This document shows, piece by piece, positions 1 through 7,213 of a stretch of DNA of 38,355 nucleotides. A program made the translations under genes and the position numbers. The stretch's first letter is position 1, and every line of letters starts with the position of its first letter. The DNA is taken from the IMG/VR virus record IMGVR_UViG_3300031999_007842, positions 117,708-156,062 of that record, one strand, 5' to 3'. This DNA comes from a virus. A model generated the notes under the pieces. It was not told the DNA's origin. It saw nothing but the letters and a program-made list of their open reading frames with translations, and made no database searches.

Positions 1-2
1 AT

Positions 3-326
3 CATTCCTTTAGGGAGGATTGGAGAATCACGGCTCCAGTGTGCTTGTACCATGAGCAAGAAGTCATAGCAATTGGCAGGCTAAGTGACTGGGATGATGG
101 ACTTTACCTTTCTTGTCTAGTCGTAAGAGATGATATTCAAAAGAAAGGATTTGGTTCCAAACTCATGAAGTATATGTTTGCTCTAGCTATCCTCAATGGT
201 TCAAAGAAAATGTATCTTGAAGTGAGAACTGATAATCCAGTAGGAATTAGCTTCTTCAAGAGAATGGGATTTCATACTAAGAAAGAACTTGAAATGACTT
301 ACCTAATGGAGAGGAAACTTACATGA
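3..326 (+). CDS. GNAT-family N-acetyltransferase (5' end cut by window edge)
   Basis: The reading frame is open to the left edge, so the N-terminus is missing; an in-frame GTG at 39 follows a GGGAGG and could also be a start, but the fold would then be short. The visible part carries the GNAT core: a beta strand reading YLSCLVVRDD, the acetyl-CoA loop (QKKGFGSKLMKY, a variant of Q/RxxGxG/A) and the C-terminal LEVRTDNPVGISFFKRMGF segment typical of the family. Such enzymes transfer acetyl groups from acetyl-CoA to amines of proteins or small molecules; the substrate cannot be told. It overlaps the next gene by 4 bases. Confidence 0.8.
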   Translation, partial: HSFREDWRITAPVCLYHEQEVIAIGRLSDWDDGLYLSCLVVRDDIQKKGFGSKLMKYMFALAILNGSKKMYLEVRTDNPVGISFFKRMGFHTKKELEMTYLMERKLT

Positions 327-517
327 AGATGACAAAGGCGAGAGCAGAGCAACTACTTGAGAAAGTAGAAGAGCAACTTAAAGGAGCAAGAGGCAACTTA
401 CAGATATGTAAAGATGAGATCGAGATCTGGTCTTGTGCAAAGGCTTATCTCGAATTCATAATAAGTGGGATTAAGCGTAACCCTTCTCTAAAGAGGGGAG
501 AAAAAGAAGATGAGTAA
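323..517 (+). CDS. Small charged helical protein, unknown
   Basis: A 64-residue protein starting in an ATGA overlap with the acetyltransferase. Residues 1-40 are rich in Glu, Lys, Arg and Leu with heptad-like spacing (EQLLEKVEEQL), suggesting an alpha-helical or coiled-coil segment, and the C-terminus is a charged tail. There are no cysteine pairs or membrane segment. I do not recognise a family. It is probably real because it is tightly packed between two genes and shares the local codon use. Confidence 0.55.
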   Translation: MKMTKARAEQLLEKVEEQLKGARGNLQICKDEIEIWSCAKAYLEFIISGIKRNPSLKRGEKEDE

Positions 518-758
518 CGAAACCAAGAAAGTTTGGTGGGACTTCTTTGGGAAGATCTTCCGAGGTCGCAAAGAGGATTTGCCTGAAGGCATGGACTATT
601 GTGACAACTGTGGCAAGATCTATCCGAAAGAAGACCTGCACCATGTCATACAATACTTTGGTAGTAATGAAGAACTGACCTTATGTGAGGATTGTTCGGA
701 ATTACCACCTTCAACATGGAGGAACAGGTTTGGATATAATCGAAAGTCTAGAGAATGA
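510..758 (+). CDS. Small zinc-ribbon protein
   Basis: An 82-residue protein, start ATG 8 bases before the end of the preceding gene and preceded by a purine-rich site (GAGGGGAGA near 493-501). Two CxxC knuckles, CDNCGK and CEDCSE, are separated by about 27 residues, the standard layout of a zinc ribbon. The N-terminal WWDFFGKIF segment is aromatic. Function unknown; a nucleic-acid or protein adaptor role is only a guess from the fold. One of many small CxxC proteins in this window. Confidence 0.65.
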   Translation: MSNETKKVWWDFFGKIFRGRKEDLPEGMDYCDNCGKIYPKEDLHHVIQYFGSNEELTLCEDCSELPPSTWRNRFGYNRKSRE

Positions 759-1146
759 AGCCTACATAGATGGTAGTTCCACTGGAATGTATGGTTATTA
801 TCTAGTCCAGAGTAAAGAGACTTTCATAATCAAGGACCAACCAACAACCAATAATCAAGCAGAATGGTTGGCACTCTATGCTCTAATTCTTGACTTGCCA
901 CAAGGTTGGAAAGGAACAATATATTCTGACTCCCTCCTGGTAGTAAACCAGTTTGGTGGAGGATACAAGATCAAGAACCTTGAACTTAAGAGGATTCATG
1001 ACTCAAGCAAGACTCTCTGTTTCCAGAAGAAGTTATCGTTAAATGTTGTTTGGGTCCCGAGGGAAAGAAACATAGTTGGGAAGAAGCTAGAACGTGAACT
1101 AGCAAAGGAACGGAAGAAACGATGGCAGTTAAGAAACGGAGAATAG
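730..1146 (+). CDS. RNase H-like protein (RNase HI family)
   Basis: RNase HI-type enzymes cut RNA in RNA-DNA hybrids, for example primers. I chose a TTG start at 730 because GGAGGA (718-723) lies at ideal spacing; an in-frame ATG at 685 lacks a good site. The core motifs are present: YIDGSS (Asp14), the helix TTNNQAEWLAL (Glu45) and IYSDSLLVV (Asp67). The C-terminal motif reads VPRERNIVGKKLER, where the family usually has NxxAD, so the fourth acidic residue is not obvious. About 138 residues, normal for the family. It overlaps the zinc-ribbon gene upstream by 29 bases. A role in primer removal fits the replication genes elsewhere in the window. Confidence 0.8.
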   Translation: MDIIESLENEAYIDGSSTGMYGYYLVQSKETFIIKDQPTTNNQAEWLALYALILDLPQGWKGTIYSDSLLVVNQFGGGYKIKNLELKRIHDSSKTLCFQKKLSLNVVWVPRERNIVGKKLERELAKERKKRWQLRNGE

Positions 1147-1556
1147 TCAAGACCCTTTATGCAGAGGATGGAGGCAAGGCTCTTCGTCTTCAATTCACAG
1201 AAGAAGTTGTAGCTAGATTGCGGAAACTACAAGCAACCGTTCAGAATTTACCTCTTGAACAAGGAGAGTATGCATTAATAGAATATTATATGAGAAAAAG
1301 CATAGTTCTTGTCCGGAAGAAATCTATTGATATTGGAAACTGGGGATATGAAGGATGGGAAACCTATCTAGGTGGGTCGGACTCCTTGAAAACAATAGAT
1401 GATCTGCCAGAAGTTCATTTCACTTCGATGTTCTTGTATTATATGCAAGGTGGATATACAGGAGTGGATGACGCGGGAAGGGAAGGATTCACAAAACTTA
1501 TATTGCCTAAACATAAGGAATTGATAGTCTGGAAGAAGATAGAGGGAACTGCATGA
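1122..1556 (+). CDS. Uncharacterised 144-residue protein upstream of topoisomerase IB
   Basis: The ATG lies 25 bases inside the end of the RNase H-like gene and follows AAGGAACGGAAG. The N-terminus is basic (MAVKKRRIVK). The middle is a mixed alpha/beta sequence with many aromatic residues (YALIEYYMRKS, WGYEGWETYLGG, FLYYMQGGY). There are no cysteine motifs, membrane segment or known catalytic signature. It shares an ATGA junction with topoisomerase IB, so the two are probably translated together, but no functional link can be drawn from sequence. Confidence 0.6.
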   Translation: MAVKKRRIVKTLYAEDGGKALRLQFTEEVVARLRKLQATVQNLPLEQGEYALIEYYMRKSIVLVRKKSIDIGNWGYEGWETYLGGSDSLKTIDDLPEVHFTSMFLYYMQGGYTGVDDAGREGFTKLILPKHKELIVWKKIEGTA

Positions 1557-3124
1557 AAAGTCTGGAACACAATGGAATATACCTCCCACACTACAATGTA
1601 GTTGGTTTGTCAGTAAAGTATCGAGGGAAACTGATTCCTCTTACTCCCTTGGCAGAGCAATTATGCATTCAGTTCGTCAAAAAGTTTGATCTACCTTACA
1701 TGCAGGATGAAACTTTTGTTCACAACTTCTTAAATGATCTAATCAGTGAACTTGCAAAGACCGATATAGGAAAGAAGATGCAGTGGGATGAGATAGATCT
1801 AGCAGATTGGGACTGGACTCATATTCAAGAATACATTGCCGATTTGAAAGCTAAAACAGAGGCGATGAGCAAGGAAGATAAAAAGACAGCAAGAGAACTT
1901 AGTAAGAAACTTAGAGAGGATCTCAAAGAGAAGTATGGTTATGCTGTCATGGACGGCAACAAAGTTCCACTTATGAATTGGGCTTCCGAGCCAGCATGTA
2001 TCTTTATGAGCAAAGGCAAGAACCCAAACCGTGGTAAGTGGAAATTACCAGTCACCAAGAGTGACATTACCCTAAACTTGAGTTCAGGGTCTCCTGACCA
2101 GTCATGGGGTGATATAGTGTGGAAACCAGATGAGATGTGGATCGCGTCATGGTCATCTCCGTTAGATGGCAAGATGAAATATGTCTGGTTCTCGCCTTCG
2201 TCAAGTATAAGGCAAGATAAGGAGAGAAAGAAATTCTCCCTCGCTTCTCAGCTAGGAAATGAATTGAATAAACTAGAGCGGTATATTGAAAAGGAGCTAG
2301 GTAGCTCTGACTTAGAAAGAAGGAAATTATCTACAGCAGTGTATTTGATTAAATCTCTCGCACTTCGTGTGGGCGATGAGAAACTAGCAGGAGAACACGG
2401 TACAGTAGGCTGTACTACTTTAAAGAAAGAGAATATAACTATTGAAGACAGTAGAATCCATCTCTCATTCATAGGAAAAGACTATGTTAAATGGGAGAGG
2501 GATTTGGAAGTATCAGAGAAAGTGAAAAGAAACCTAGTTGAGTTTGTCAAGAAAGCGAGGGAGGATTTTATCTTCAAGGGTCTCAATTCAAACAAGATAG
2601 CAGAATTCCTGAGAGAAATAATACCAGGACTCTCTGCAAAAGTATTTAGAACTTACATAGCAGGAACAATCTGGGATGAATACGCTAATAAAAATCTCAA
2701 AATGATTAGTGGTGAAACTTCTATACCAGTGAGGAAGTATCTCTTCAAACTAACTAACCTGGAAGTAGCCAAGAAACTCAATCATAAGAAAGCCTTACCA
2801 AAGAACTATGAGGAAAGACTAGCCAAGAAGAAACTTCAGTTCGAGATGGGAAAGACCAAGCTAGACTTGATAGAAGAAGGAGACTACAAGAAAGTCCAGG
2901 CACAGGAAAGGAAGGTAGAGAAGCTAGCCTGTGACTTCGAACTCTTGAGAGATACAACTGAATGGAACTTGGGGACAAGCCTTACTTCCTACATAGACCC
3001 GAACAAAGCAATGGCTTTTGTAGAGAAGGCCGATCTTGAAGTTGGTGACGTATACTCTAAATCATTGAAGGAGAAATACTCATGGGCAATCAAAGAAAAA
3101 GGAAAGGAAGAAAGCGAAAACTAA
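1553..3124 (+). CDS. Eukaryote-type DNA topoisomerase IB
   Basis: Relaxes supercoiled DNA by a transient 3'-phosphotyrosyl nick. The 523-residue protein follows the eukaryotic/thaumarchaeal Topo IB plan: an N-terminal core half (about 1-230; EPACIFMSKGKNPNRGKWK matches the lip region, KYVWFSPSSSIR the nose-cone region), the catalytic core (about 255-420), a charged linker (about 415-465) and the C-terminal tyrosine domain. All five catalytic residues are seen: Arg272 (ALRVGDEK), Lys309 (FIGKD), Arg366 (AKVFRTY), His411 (LNHKKALPK) and Tyr480 (LGTSLTSYIDP), followed by KEKYSWA. It lacks the long disordered N-terminal region of the human enzyme. This is not the shorter poxvirus/bacterial type. 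It overlaps the next gene by 43 bases. Confidence 0.95.
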   Translation: MKSLEHNGIYLPHYNVVGLSVKYRGKLIPLTPLAEQLCIQFVKKFDLPYMQDETFVHNFLNDLISELAKTDIGKKMQWDEIDLADWDWTHIQEYIADLKAKTEAMSKEDKKTARELSKKLREDLKEKYGYAVMDGNKVPLMNWASEPACIFMSKGKNPNRGKWKLPVTKSDITLNLSSGSPDQSWGDIVWKPDEMWIASWSSPLDGKMKYVWFSPSSSIRQDKERKKFSLASQLGNELNKLERYIEKELGSSDLERRKLSTAVYLIKSLALRVGDEKLAGEHGTVGCTTLKKENITIEDSRIHLSFIGKDYVKWERDLEVSEKVKRNLVEFVKKAREDFIFKGLNSNKIAEFLREIIPGLSAKVFRTYIAGTIWDEYANKNLKMISGETSIPVRKYLFKLTNLEVAKKLNHKKALPKNYEERLAKKKLQFEMGKTKLDLIEEGDYKKVQAQERKVEKLACDFELLRDTTEWNLGTSLTSYIDPNKAMAFVEKADLEVGDVYSKSLKEKYSWAIKEKGKEESEN

Positions 3125-3870
3125 GCACTGAACTTGAGACCCCAAAATGGAAGAGATGGGGCAAGAGGATTCTGACCATAGGGATAATTGCGATTGTAGT
3201 TTTTACACTTTTCAATCTATTCACGACAGGGAGTGAGGCGGGGCATTATAATTATTGTGTAGCACAAATCAATAAAGCGGGGGTTTTGCAAGACCTAAGA
3301 GACTGGGCAACCAAGAATAATGATCCCATAGATGGCTTAAACTTTACAGAACTTCTGAAGTGGGAACATAGGCATCTAGTCTATTGGGGTGGAGAACTTC
3401 AAGCCCGCCCAGAATCTCCAGTATCGATCCTAACTATAAACCAAGCAAAGATCTACCACGACAAGAGTGGAGCAACGTATTGGGCAGTCTACTGCTTAAG
3501 TTACAATTCCCTCCAAGTCATTGCGCCACAAGGAACAAACTTTGAATTCGATTATCTACAAGACTTGGGATTCACATTGGGGAGATGTGGAGAATTCTCT
3601 TTGCTTTACTATAGTCTGGTAACTGCAAATGGTTATATTGCCAGAGTAGTCTTAGACTGTTCAATACTGACTAACTCGTCTAAGAATACTGCAGGAGACC
3701 ATGCGTGGGTAGAACTCAAGAGCACGGATGGAAGTTGGTTACACTGTGACCCCACAGAAGCAATTGTCAATCACCCAGACATGTACAGAGATGAATGGAA
3801 TAAGGATGTCAATAGAGTCTATGCAGTAAATGGGATAGAAACAGTGGATGTGACAAGCACTTATGCATGA
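3082..3870 (+). CDS. Membrane-anchored PNGase-like transglutaminase-fold protein
   Basis: A 262-residue protein with a strongly basic N-terminus (1-30), one transmembrane helix (about 29-49, IGIIAIVVFTLF) and a transglutaminase-fold domain likely outside the cell. The triad is visible: Cys169 in GRCGEF, His207 in GDHAWVE and Asp223 in WLHCDPTEA. The following segment (MYRDEWNKDVNRVYAV then ETVDVTSTYA) matches the part of peptide:N-glycanase that reads YE.GWGKK..Y..A and EVVDVTWRY. PNGases remove N-glycans from glycoproteins; other transglutaminase-fold proteins are proteases or ligases, so the reaction is uncertain. Start ATG 3082 follows AAGGAGA at good spacing although it lies 43 bases inside the topoisomerase gene. 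Confidence 0.8.
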   Translation: MGNQRKRKGRKRKLSTELETPKWKRWGKRILTIGIIAIVVFTLFNLFTTGSEAGHYNYCVAQINKAGVLQDLRDWATKNNDPIDGLNFTELLKWEHRHLVYWGGELQARPESPVSILTINQAKIYHDKSGATYWAVYCLSYNSLQVIAPQGTNFEFDYLQDLGFTLGRCGEFSLLYYSLVTANGYIARVVLDCSILTNSSKNTAGDHAWVELKSTDGSWLHCDPTEAIVNHPDMYRDEWNKDVNRVYAVNGIETVDVTSTYA

Positions 3871-4234
3871 AATTAGACTCGCCAAACTAATTAAAGAAGT
3901 GGGAGAATTCATAGCTAAGAGACTAGAAGCGGGAGAATGGAATTTTGCTGTCTTCTATCAGCACGAGTTAGTCTGGTCCAATGACGAGAAAAGAGTATGG
4001 TGCAGACTATTCAAGAATTACAAGTTCAAAACGAAACATGCCTGGAAGACAGAAGCAATGGCTTTTGAGATATTTCTCCAACCTGAACAAGATACATGGA
4101 TAGATGAGATACAAATTAGTGTAGTGAGAGATAGTGAAATAATCTACTCCCGATCAGTGAACATAGCACCTATACATCTTTGTAAGGGAGATACTTTCAC
4201 AACACTTTTACAATTCAATATAAAAGAGGAGTGA
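3863..4234 (+). CDS. Uncharacterised 123-residue beta-rich protein
   Basis: Starts 8 bases before the end of the PNGase-like gene. An N-terminal amphipathic helix (about 1-25, LAKLIKEVGEFIAKRL) is followed by alternating short strands with many aromatic and hydrophobic residues (WNFAVFYQHELVW, AFEIFLQPEQD, EIQISVVRDSEIIYS, TLLQFNIKEE). There is no signal peptide, membrane helix or cysteine pair. I do not recognise the family. Its position directly after the PNGase-like protein makes co-translation likely. Confidence 0.55.
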   Translation: MHEIRLAKLIKEVGEFIAKRLEAGEWNFAVFYQHELVWSNDEKRVWCRLFKNYKFKTKHAWKTEAMAFEIFLQPEQDTWIDEIQISVVRDSEIIYSRSVNIAPIHLCKGDTFTTLLQFNIKEE

Positions 4235-4240
4235 ATTGAA

Positions 4241-4516
4241 ATGGGAAATTGTCCAATATGTAAAACACCGATTGAAGCATGGCAGGCTCTATGCAAAGAA
4301 TGTTGGCAGAGAGCAGAAGATTCCTACAAAGCCAAGAAGCAAGAAGATGGAGAATTAATTGAGAAGCTTCGAGGCCAGGCCAAGAATGACCTAATGTACA
4401 TCATAAGAGAAATCTGTAGGAAATGCCCCAAGGTCAATAAGGATGTAAATAATCTTGCCTGTACTCTTTGTGTCTTCAAGGAAAAGGAGAAACTGATTAG
4501 AGCATTTGTGGAATGA
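4241..4516 (+). CDS. Small cysteine-rich zinc-binding protein
   Basis: A 91-residue protein with two Cys clusters: CPICKTP...CKECW at residues 4-21 and CRKCPK...CTLCVF near residues 58-77. Each could hold a zinc ion. The segment between them is helical and charged. Start ATG 4241 follows AAAGAGGAGTGAATTGAA. Function unknown. It overlaps the next gene by 4 bases. Confidence 0.65.
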   Translation: MGNCPICKTPIEAWQALCKECWQRAEDSYKAKKQEDGELIEKLRGQAKNDLMYIIREICRKCPKVNKDVNNLACTLCVFKEKEKLIRAFVE

Positions 4517-4824
4517 TAGAAATGAAACGTAACCATAATCACAAAGTCAATGAAACAAGAAAGCGGAGTCTTCTGAAAGCGCTAAGTGGCTATATCTTTG
4601 AAGTAACAGTAGATACTTTCATAATTGGAATAGGGCTAAAACTTCTTGGTCAATTTGAGACTGGAGCTGCATTCGCTGGTGGCTTTACATTAGCAGCAAT
4701 TACGGAAGTGCTTTGCTTCGCAAGTCACTATGTCAATGATAGATTCTGGAACAAAGTACAATGGGGAAGGCAAGTGGAAGATGTCGAAGAAGAATTTGAT
4801 TCAAACAGAGTCGAACATCTCTGA
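4513..4824 (+). CDS. DUF2061-like membrane protein
   Basis: A 103-residue protein with two likely transmembrane helices (about 32-48, VDTFIIGIGLKLLG, and about 52-72, AAFAGGFTLAAITEVLCF). The pattern KRSLLKALSGY...DTFIIG...ITEVLCF.SHYVNDRFWNKVQWG matches the DUF2061 family of small membrane proteins (KALSWR...DTFII...E...Y..HERLW). The role of that family is unknown. The start could be ATG 4513 (ATGATAG overlap with the gene before) or the ATG at 4522. The acidic C-terminal tail lies in the region that also encodes the start of the next gene. Confidence 0.65.
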   Translation: MIEMKRNHNHKVNETRKRSLLKALSGYIFEVTVDTFIIGIGLKLLGQFETGAAFAGGFTLAAITEVLCFASHYVNDRFWNKVQWGRQVEDVEEEFDSNRVEHL

Positions 4825-5176
4825 TGATGCTCATTGTGCCAAGTATTTTATTAAATACAACCGAAGGGCCAGATGCCCTTTCTGTGGATCAATAATGCAT
4901 TTTAGATCTCATGTCTATTATGAAGGACGAGATGAATATTGGACTTGTCCAGAATGTGGCTTAACCTGCCCTAATTGGGAAGACTTTACTGAAGAGCAGA
5001 AAGCTAAGGCAAGAGGAATCTGGCGTAACGTACTCAAGAAAGAAGTAGTAGATCACGAGAACGGTCTCGCCTATTATCAGAGGAAATTGAAACTTTGGGG
5101 TAAGTACATGACTGATGAAGAGAAGGTAGTTTTACTTGCAGAAGAACTCGAAGGCAAACCAGAACATTCCAACTGA
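4781..5176 (+). CDS. Zinc-ribbon protein, unknown
   Basis: The ATG at 4781 follows GTGGAAG; an upstream in-frame start at 4730 would overlap the membrane-protein gene far more and I consider it less likely. The protein has one classical zinc ribbon, CPFCGS and CPECGL about 25 residues apart, followed by a helical, Lys/Glu-rich C-terminal half (WEDFTEEQKAKARGIW...). The 44-base overlap with the membrane-protein gene is read in two frames. Function not recognised. Confidence 0.6.
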   Translation: MSKKNLIQTESNISDDAHCAKYFIKYNRRARCPFCGSIMHFRSHVYYEGRDEYWTCPECGLTCPNWEDFTEEQKAKARGIWRNVLKKEVVDHENGLAYYQRKLKLWGKYMTDEEKVVLLAEELEGKPEHSN

Positions 5177-5822
5177 ATTTACCAAGTTTCCTTGTCCTGC
5201 ATGTGGAATATATTATGAACCTTACATGACAAGGCGAGATGGGAAGGCGATGTGTGATTGCCCTCAACATGGTCTGTATGAAACGAGTATTGCTGTGTCC
5301 AAGAACTTTCGAATCTTTTGTGCTAAGGTTGGCTCTGCTCCCAACAGAGATGCACATTATTACACTTCCTCAGAAGAGAAGATCAAACATTTTCTAGACC
5401 ATAGAGGATTAGTGGAAGGTCTGGATTATTCCCACAATGCTAGAGTAAGGAATGGTCGAAACGCTCATCCGCACAAGTTCATAAATGAGAAGGGAAAGAA
5501 ACGGACTGCCAGGTATGTATACTTCTGGTTTGACTTCGTGATCCCTTCAAAGAAGATGATCCTGGAAGCTAGTCCTTCAGTATGGCATAAGATGTGGAAT
5601 CGTGAATCATCAGATCAAAAGAAGTCTGATTTTGCTTCAGCTATAGGTTGGACTCTTATCAATCTAGACGAGAAAGATCTAGCGCAATTAAATAAACCTA
5701 GAACTGAAGGAAAGAAGTTAGGATTCAACCCCAATGTTAAACCTTATCATAGAACAGAGAACTGTCAGAAGCTAGACAGCCTCTTCGGTAAGCCTCAAAA
5801 AGGAGGAAAATCTATTAAATAG
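5136..5822 (+). CDS. Zinc finger plus Vsr-like (PD-(D/E)XK fold) endonuclease candidate
   Basis: A 228-residue protein with a TTG start after AGAAGGTAG. Residues about 19-43 hold CPACG...CDCPQHG, a likely zinc site. The C-terminal half has the restriction-like pattern seen in Vsr and related phage nucleases: YFWFDFVIPSKKMILEAS (strand Asp, then Glu in the next strand), a basic segment, then SDQKKSDFASAIGWTLINLDEKDL, similar to the K...L...GW.v..l/w end of Vsr-type domains. The family normally nicks or cuts DNA, at mismatches or specific sites. No fused DNA-binding repeats are seen. The nuclease assignment rests on motif order only. Confidence 0.5.
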   Translation: MQKNSKANQNIPTEFTKFPCPACGIYYEPYMTRRDGKAMCDCPQHGLYETSIAVSKNFRIFCAKVGSAPNRDAHYYTSSEEKIKHFLDHRGLVEGLDYSHNARVRNGRNAHPHKFINEKGKKRTARYVYFWFDFVIPSKKMILEASPSVWHKMWNRESSDQKKSDFASAIGWTLINLDEKDLAQLNKPRTEGKKLGFNPNVKPYHRTENCQKLDSLFGKPQKGGKSIK

Positions 5823-5834
5823 GAGGGAGAGCAA

Positions 5835-6083
5835 TTGATCGATATAGCAGGCTATGACTTAATAGGATACGTAGGTATGATACTCGTATTGATCACCATG
5901 GCCTTAACGAGAAAGCACTATCGTAAATCACAGGTAGTTAGTATTCTAGGTTCAGGAACATTGGTGGCTTACTCTATATTAAAATGGGAACCACCATACA
6001 TGCTGTTGAACCTGATCTTGGTACTCATCAGTACCTGGAATCTAGTTAAGGCAAGTGATAAGAAACATGGCAGAGAAAGCTAA
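5835..6083 (+). CDS. Small multi-pass membrane protein
   Basis: TTG start at 5835 with a very strong ribosome site, AGGAGGG at 5821-5827. The 82 residues form about three hydrophobic segments: LIGYVGMILVLITMAL (9-24), VVSILGSGTLVAYSIL (33-48) and YMLLNLILVLISTWNLV (55-71), with a basic loop (TRKHYRKS) between the first two. The DLIGYVGMILVL start resembles small bacterial and archaeal inner-membrane proteins of unknown function. A role at the host membrane is possible but not shown. Confidence 0.6.
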   Translation: MIDIAGYDLIGYVGMILVLITMALTRKHYRKSQVVSILGSGTLVAYSILKWEPPYMLLNLILVLISTWNLVKASDKKHGRES

Positions 6084-6243
6084 GTTTAAGAAGAGCCAAT
6101 GTCCAGAATGTGGATCCATGGATACAAAGGCGATGTTGCTTCCATATGGTGATGAAGAGGATGAATACATATACTGCAATAAGTGCAAGAAGGTTAGTGT
6201 AATTACCAAGGTGAGCATAGTTGTCAAAGAAACAAAGTCCTAA
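6067..6243 (+). CDS. Small zinc-ribbon protein
   Basis: A 58-residue protein from the ATG at 6067 (the in-frame ATG at 6055 is less well placed). CPECGS and CNKCKK, about 25 residues apart with an acidic loop (YGDEEDEYIY), make a compact zinc ribbon like those of transcription factor TFS or ribosomal proteins. The domain occupies nearly the whole protein, so it probably acts as an adaptor or nucleic-acid binder. Specific function unknown. Confidence 0.6.
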   Translation: MAEKAKFKKSQCPECGSMDTKAMLLPYGDEEDEYIYCNKCKKVSVITKVSIVVKETKS

Positions 6244-6523
6244 AGCATGCCCCTTCTGTTTCGGAGAGCCTTATTTCTATAGAACTGGGAATGGCTTGAT
6301 TAGGCATGTCATGAATTCTCACATGTATGATTCGAGACATCGATTAGTGTATCCTCCAACCCAAACAGCTAAATTTGTCAGACAAGACATTACAGCAGGA
6401 ACAAGGTTTCTGGAGATCTCTGATTGGGAGGAGGTAGAGGATTTCCTCAGAGATTATCTTGTAGGATTCAAGAATCCAAGTAAAAGAAACTCGAGGTTTT
6501 GGCAATATGTCAATGAATCCTGA
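6221..6523 (+). CDS. C2H2-type zinc-finger protein
   Basis: TTG start at 6221 with AAGGTGAG just upstream. Residues about 10-34 read CPFCFGEPYFYR...GLIRHVMNSH, a single CxxC...HxxxxH finger of the classical type, which in archaeal viruses is common in small DNA-binding regulators. The remaining 65 residues are helical with an acidic stretch (EISDWEEVEDFL). A transcription-regulator role is plausible but unproven. Confidence 0.6.
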   Translation: MSKKQSPKACPFCFGEPYFYRTGNGLIRHVMNSHMYDSRHRLVYPPTQTAKFVRQDITAGTRFLEISDWEEVEDFLRDYLVGFKNPSKRNSRFWQYVNES

Positions 6524-6887
6524 GGAACAACAATTCTTGGATGAGTTGGAGAGTGTGGCACAGAAATACCAGGACATTCTTTCTGAGATCAACAAGAAGT
6601 TCCGTCAGGAAATGCGTATAGTGGGAGTAAGGAAGAACGTTATTCCTAAGAAGTATATCTTACCAAAAGAATATATTACCAGGTTACTAGAATACTCTCA
6701 GTTTAGAAGAGCATGGGAAAGAAAGCTTCTCTGGGTATATCTGAAAAGTGATGATGAGCTGGAGGGCCACTGGATTAGGATTCAGAGCTCTCCGAATATA
6801 GGAGGAGTTCCAGTTGAGGAAGGATCAGAACTTAAAGTTGTGGTTGAAAGAATACCACGAAGGAAAAGAAAGAGGAAACATCCATGA
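6507..6887 (+). CDS. Uncharacterised 126-residue protein with coiled-coil N-terminus
   Basis: Starts in a 17-base overlap with the zinc-finger gene. Residues 5-38 are predicted helical (EEQQFLDELESVAQKYQD), the middle contains aromatic and basic residues, and the C-terminus ends in a highly basic tail (RIPRRKRKRKHP) that could contact nucleic acid. No known catalytic motif. Function unknown. Confidence 0.55.
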   Translation: MSMNPEEQQFLDELESVAQKYQDILSEINKKFRQEMRIVGVRKNVIPKKYILPKEYITRLLEYSQFRRAWERKLLWVYLKSDDELEGHWIRIQSSPNIGGVPVEEGSELKVVVERIPRRKRKRKHP

Positions 6888-7213
6888 ATAGGGATCTACA
6901 CGCATCTTACAAATATCGACTGCAGAAATACTGCGATGCCAAGAAGATACTGGACTCCGCTCTTTATCCAGAGAGATTCAATATAGATGAAGGAACTTGT
7001 TGGCTATGCTGGATGAGATTAACAGGGCAGGAACTTAGAGGTTGGCGAAAGAAACCATTTTATGAACTGGAACTTACACATGGTAAAAAATGTCCTGCAT
7101 GTGGATATACTCATTGGACAGGAGCCACCTGGTTTCCGTTCAAGTATCTTGAAGAGAAAGGGAAAATACTCGTAGGAAACCCTTCGTTTAGGAGAATGAA
7201 AAATGCCAAGTGA
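6884..7213 (+). CDS. Zinc-ribbon protein, unknown
   Basis: A 109-residue protein in an ATGA overlap with the previous gene. Cys pairs CWLCWM (about 39-42) and CPACGY (about 70-73) are about 28 residues apart and form a likely zinc ribbon; the surrounding sequence is aromatic and basic (GWRKKPFY, HWTGATWFPF). Function not recognised. Confidence 0.6.
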   Translation: MNRDLHASYKYRLQKYCDAKKILDSALYPERFNIDEGTCWLCWMRLTGQELRGWRKKPFYELELTHGKKCPACGYTHWTGATWFPFKYLEEKGKILVGNPSFRRMKNAK

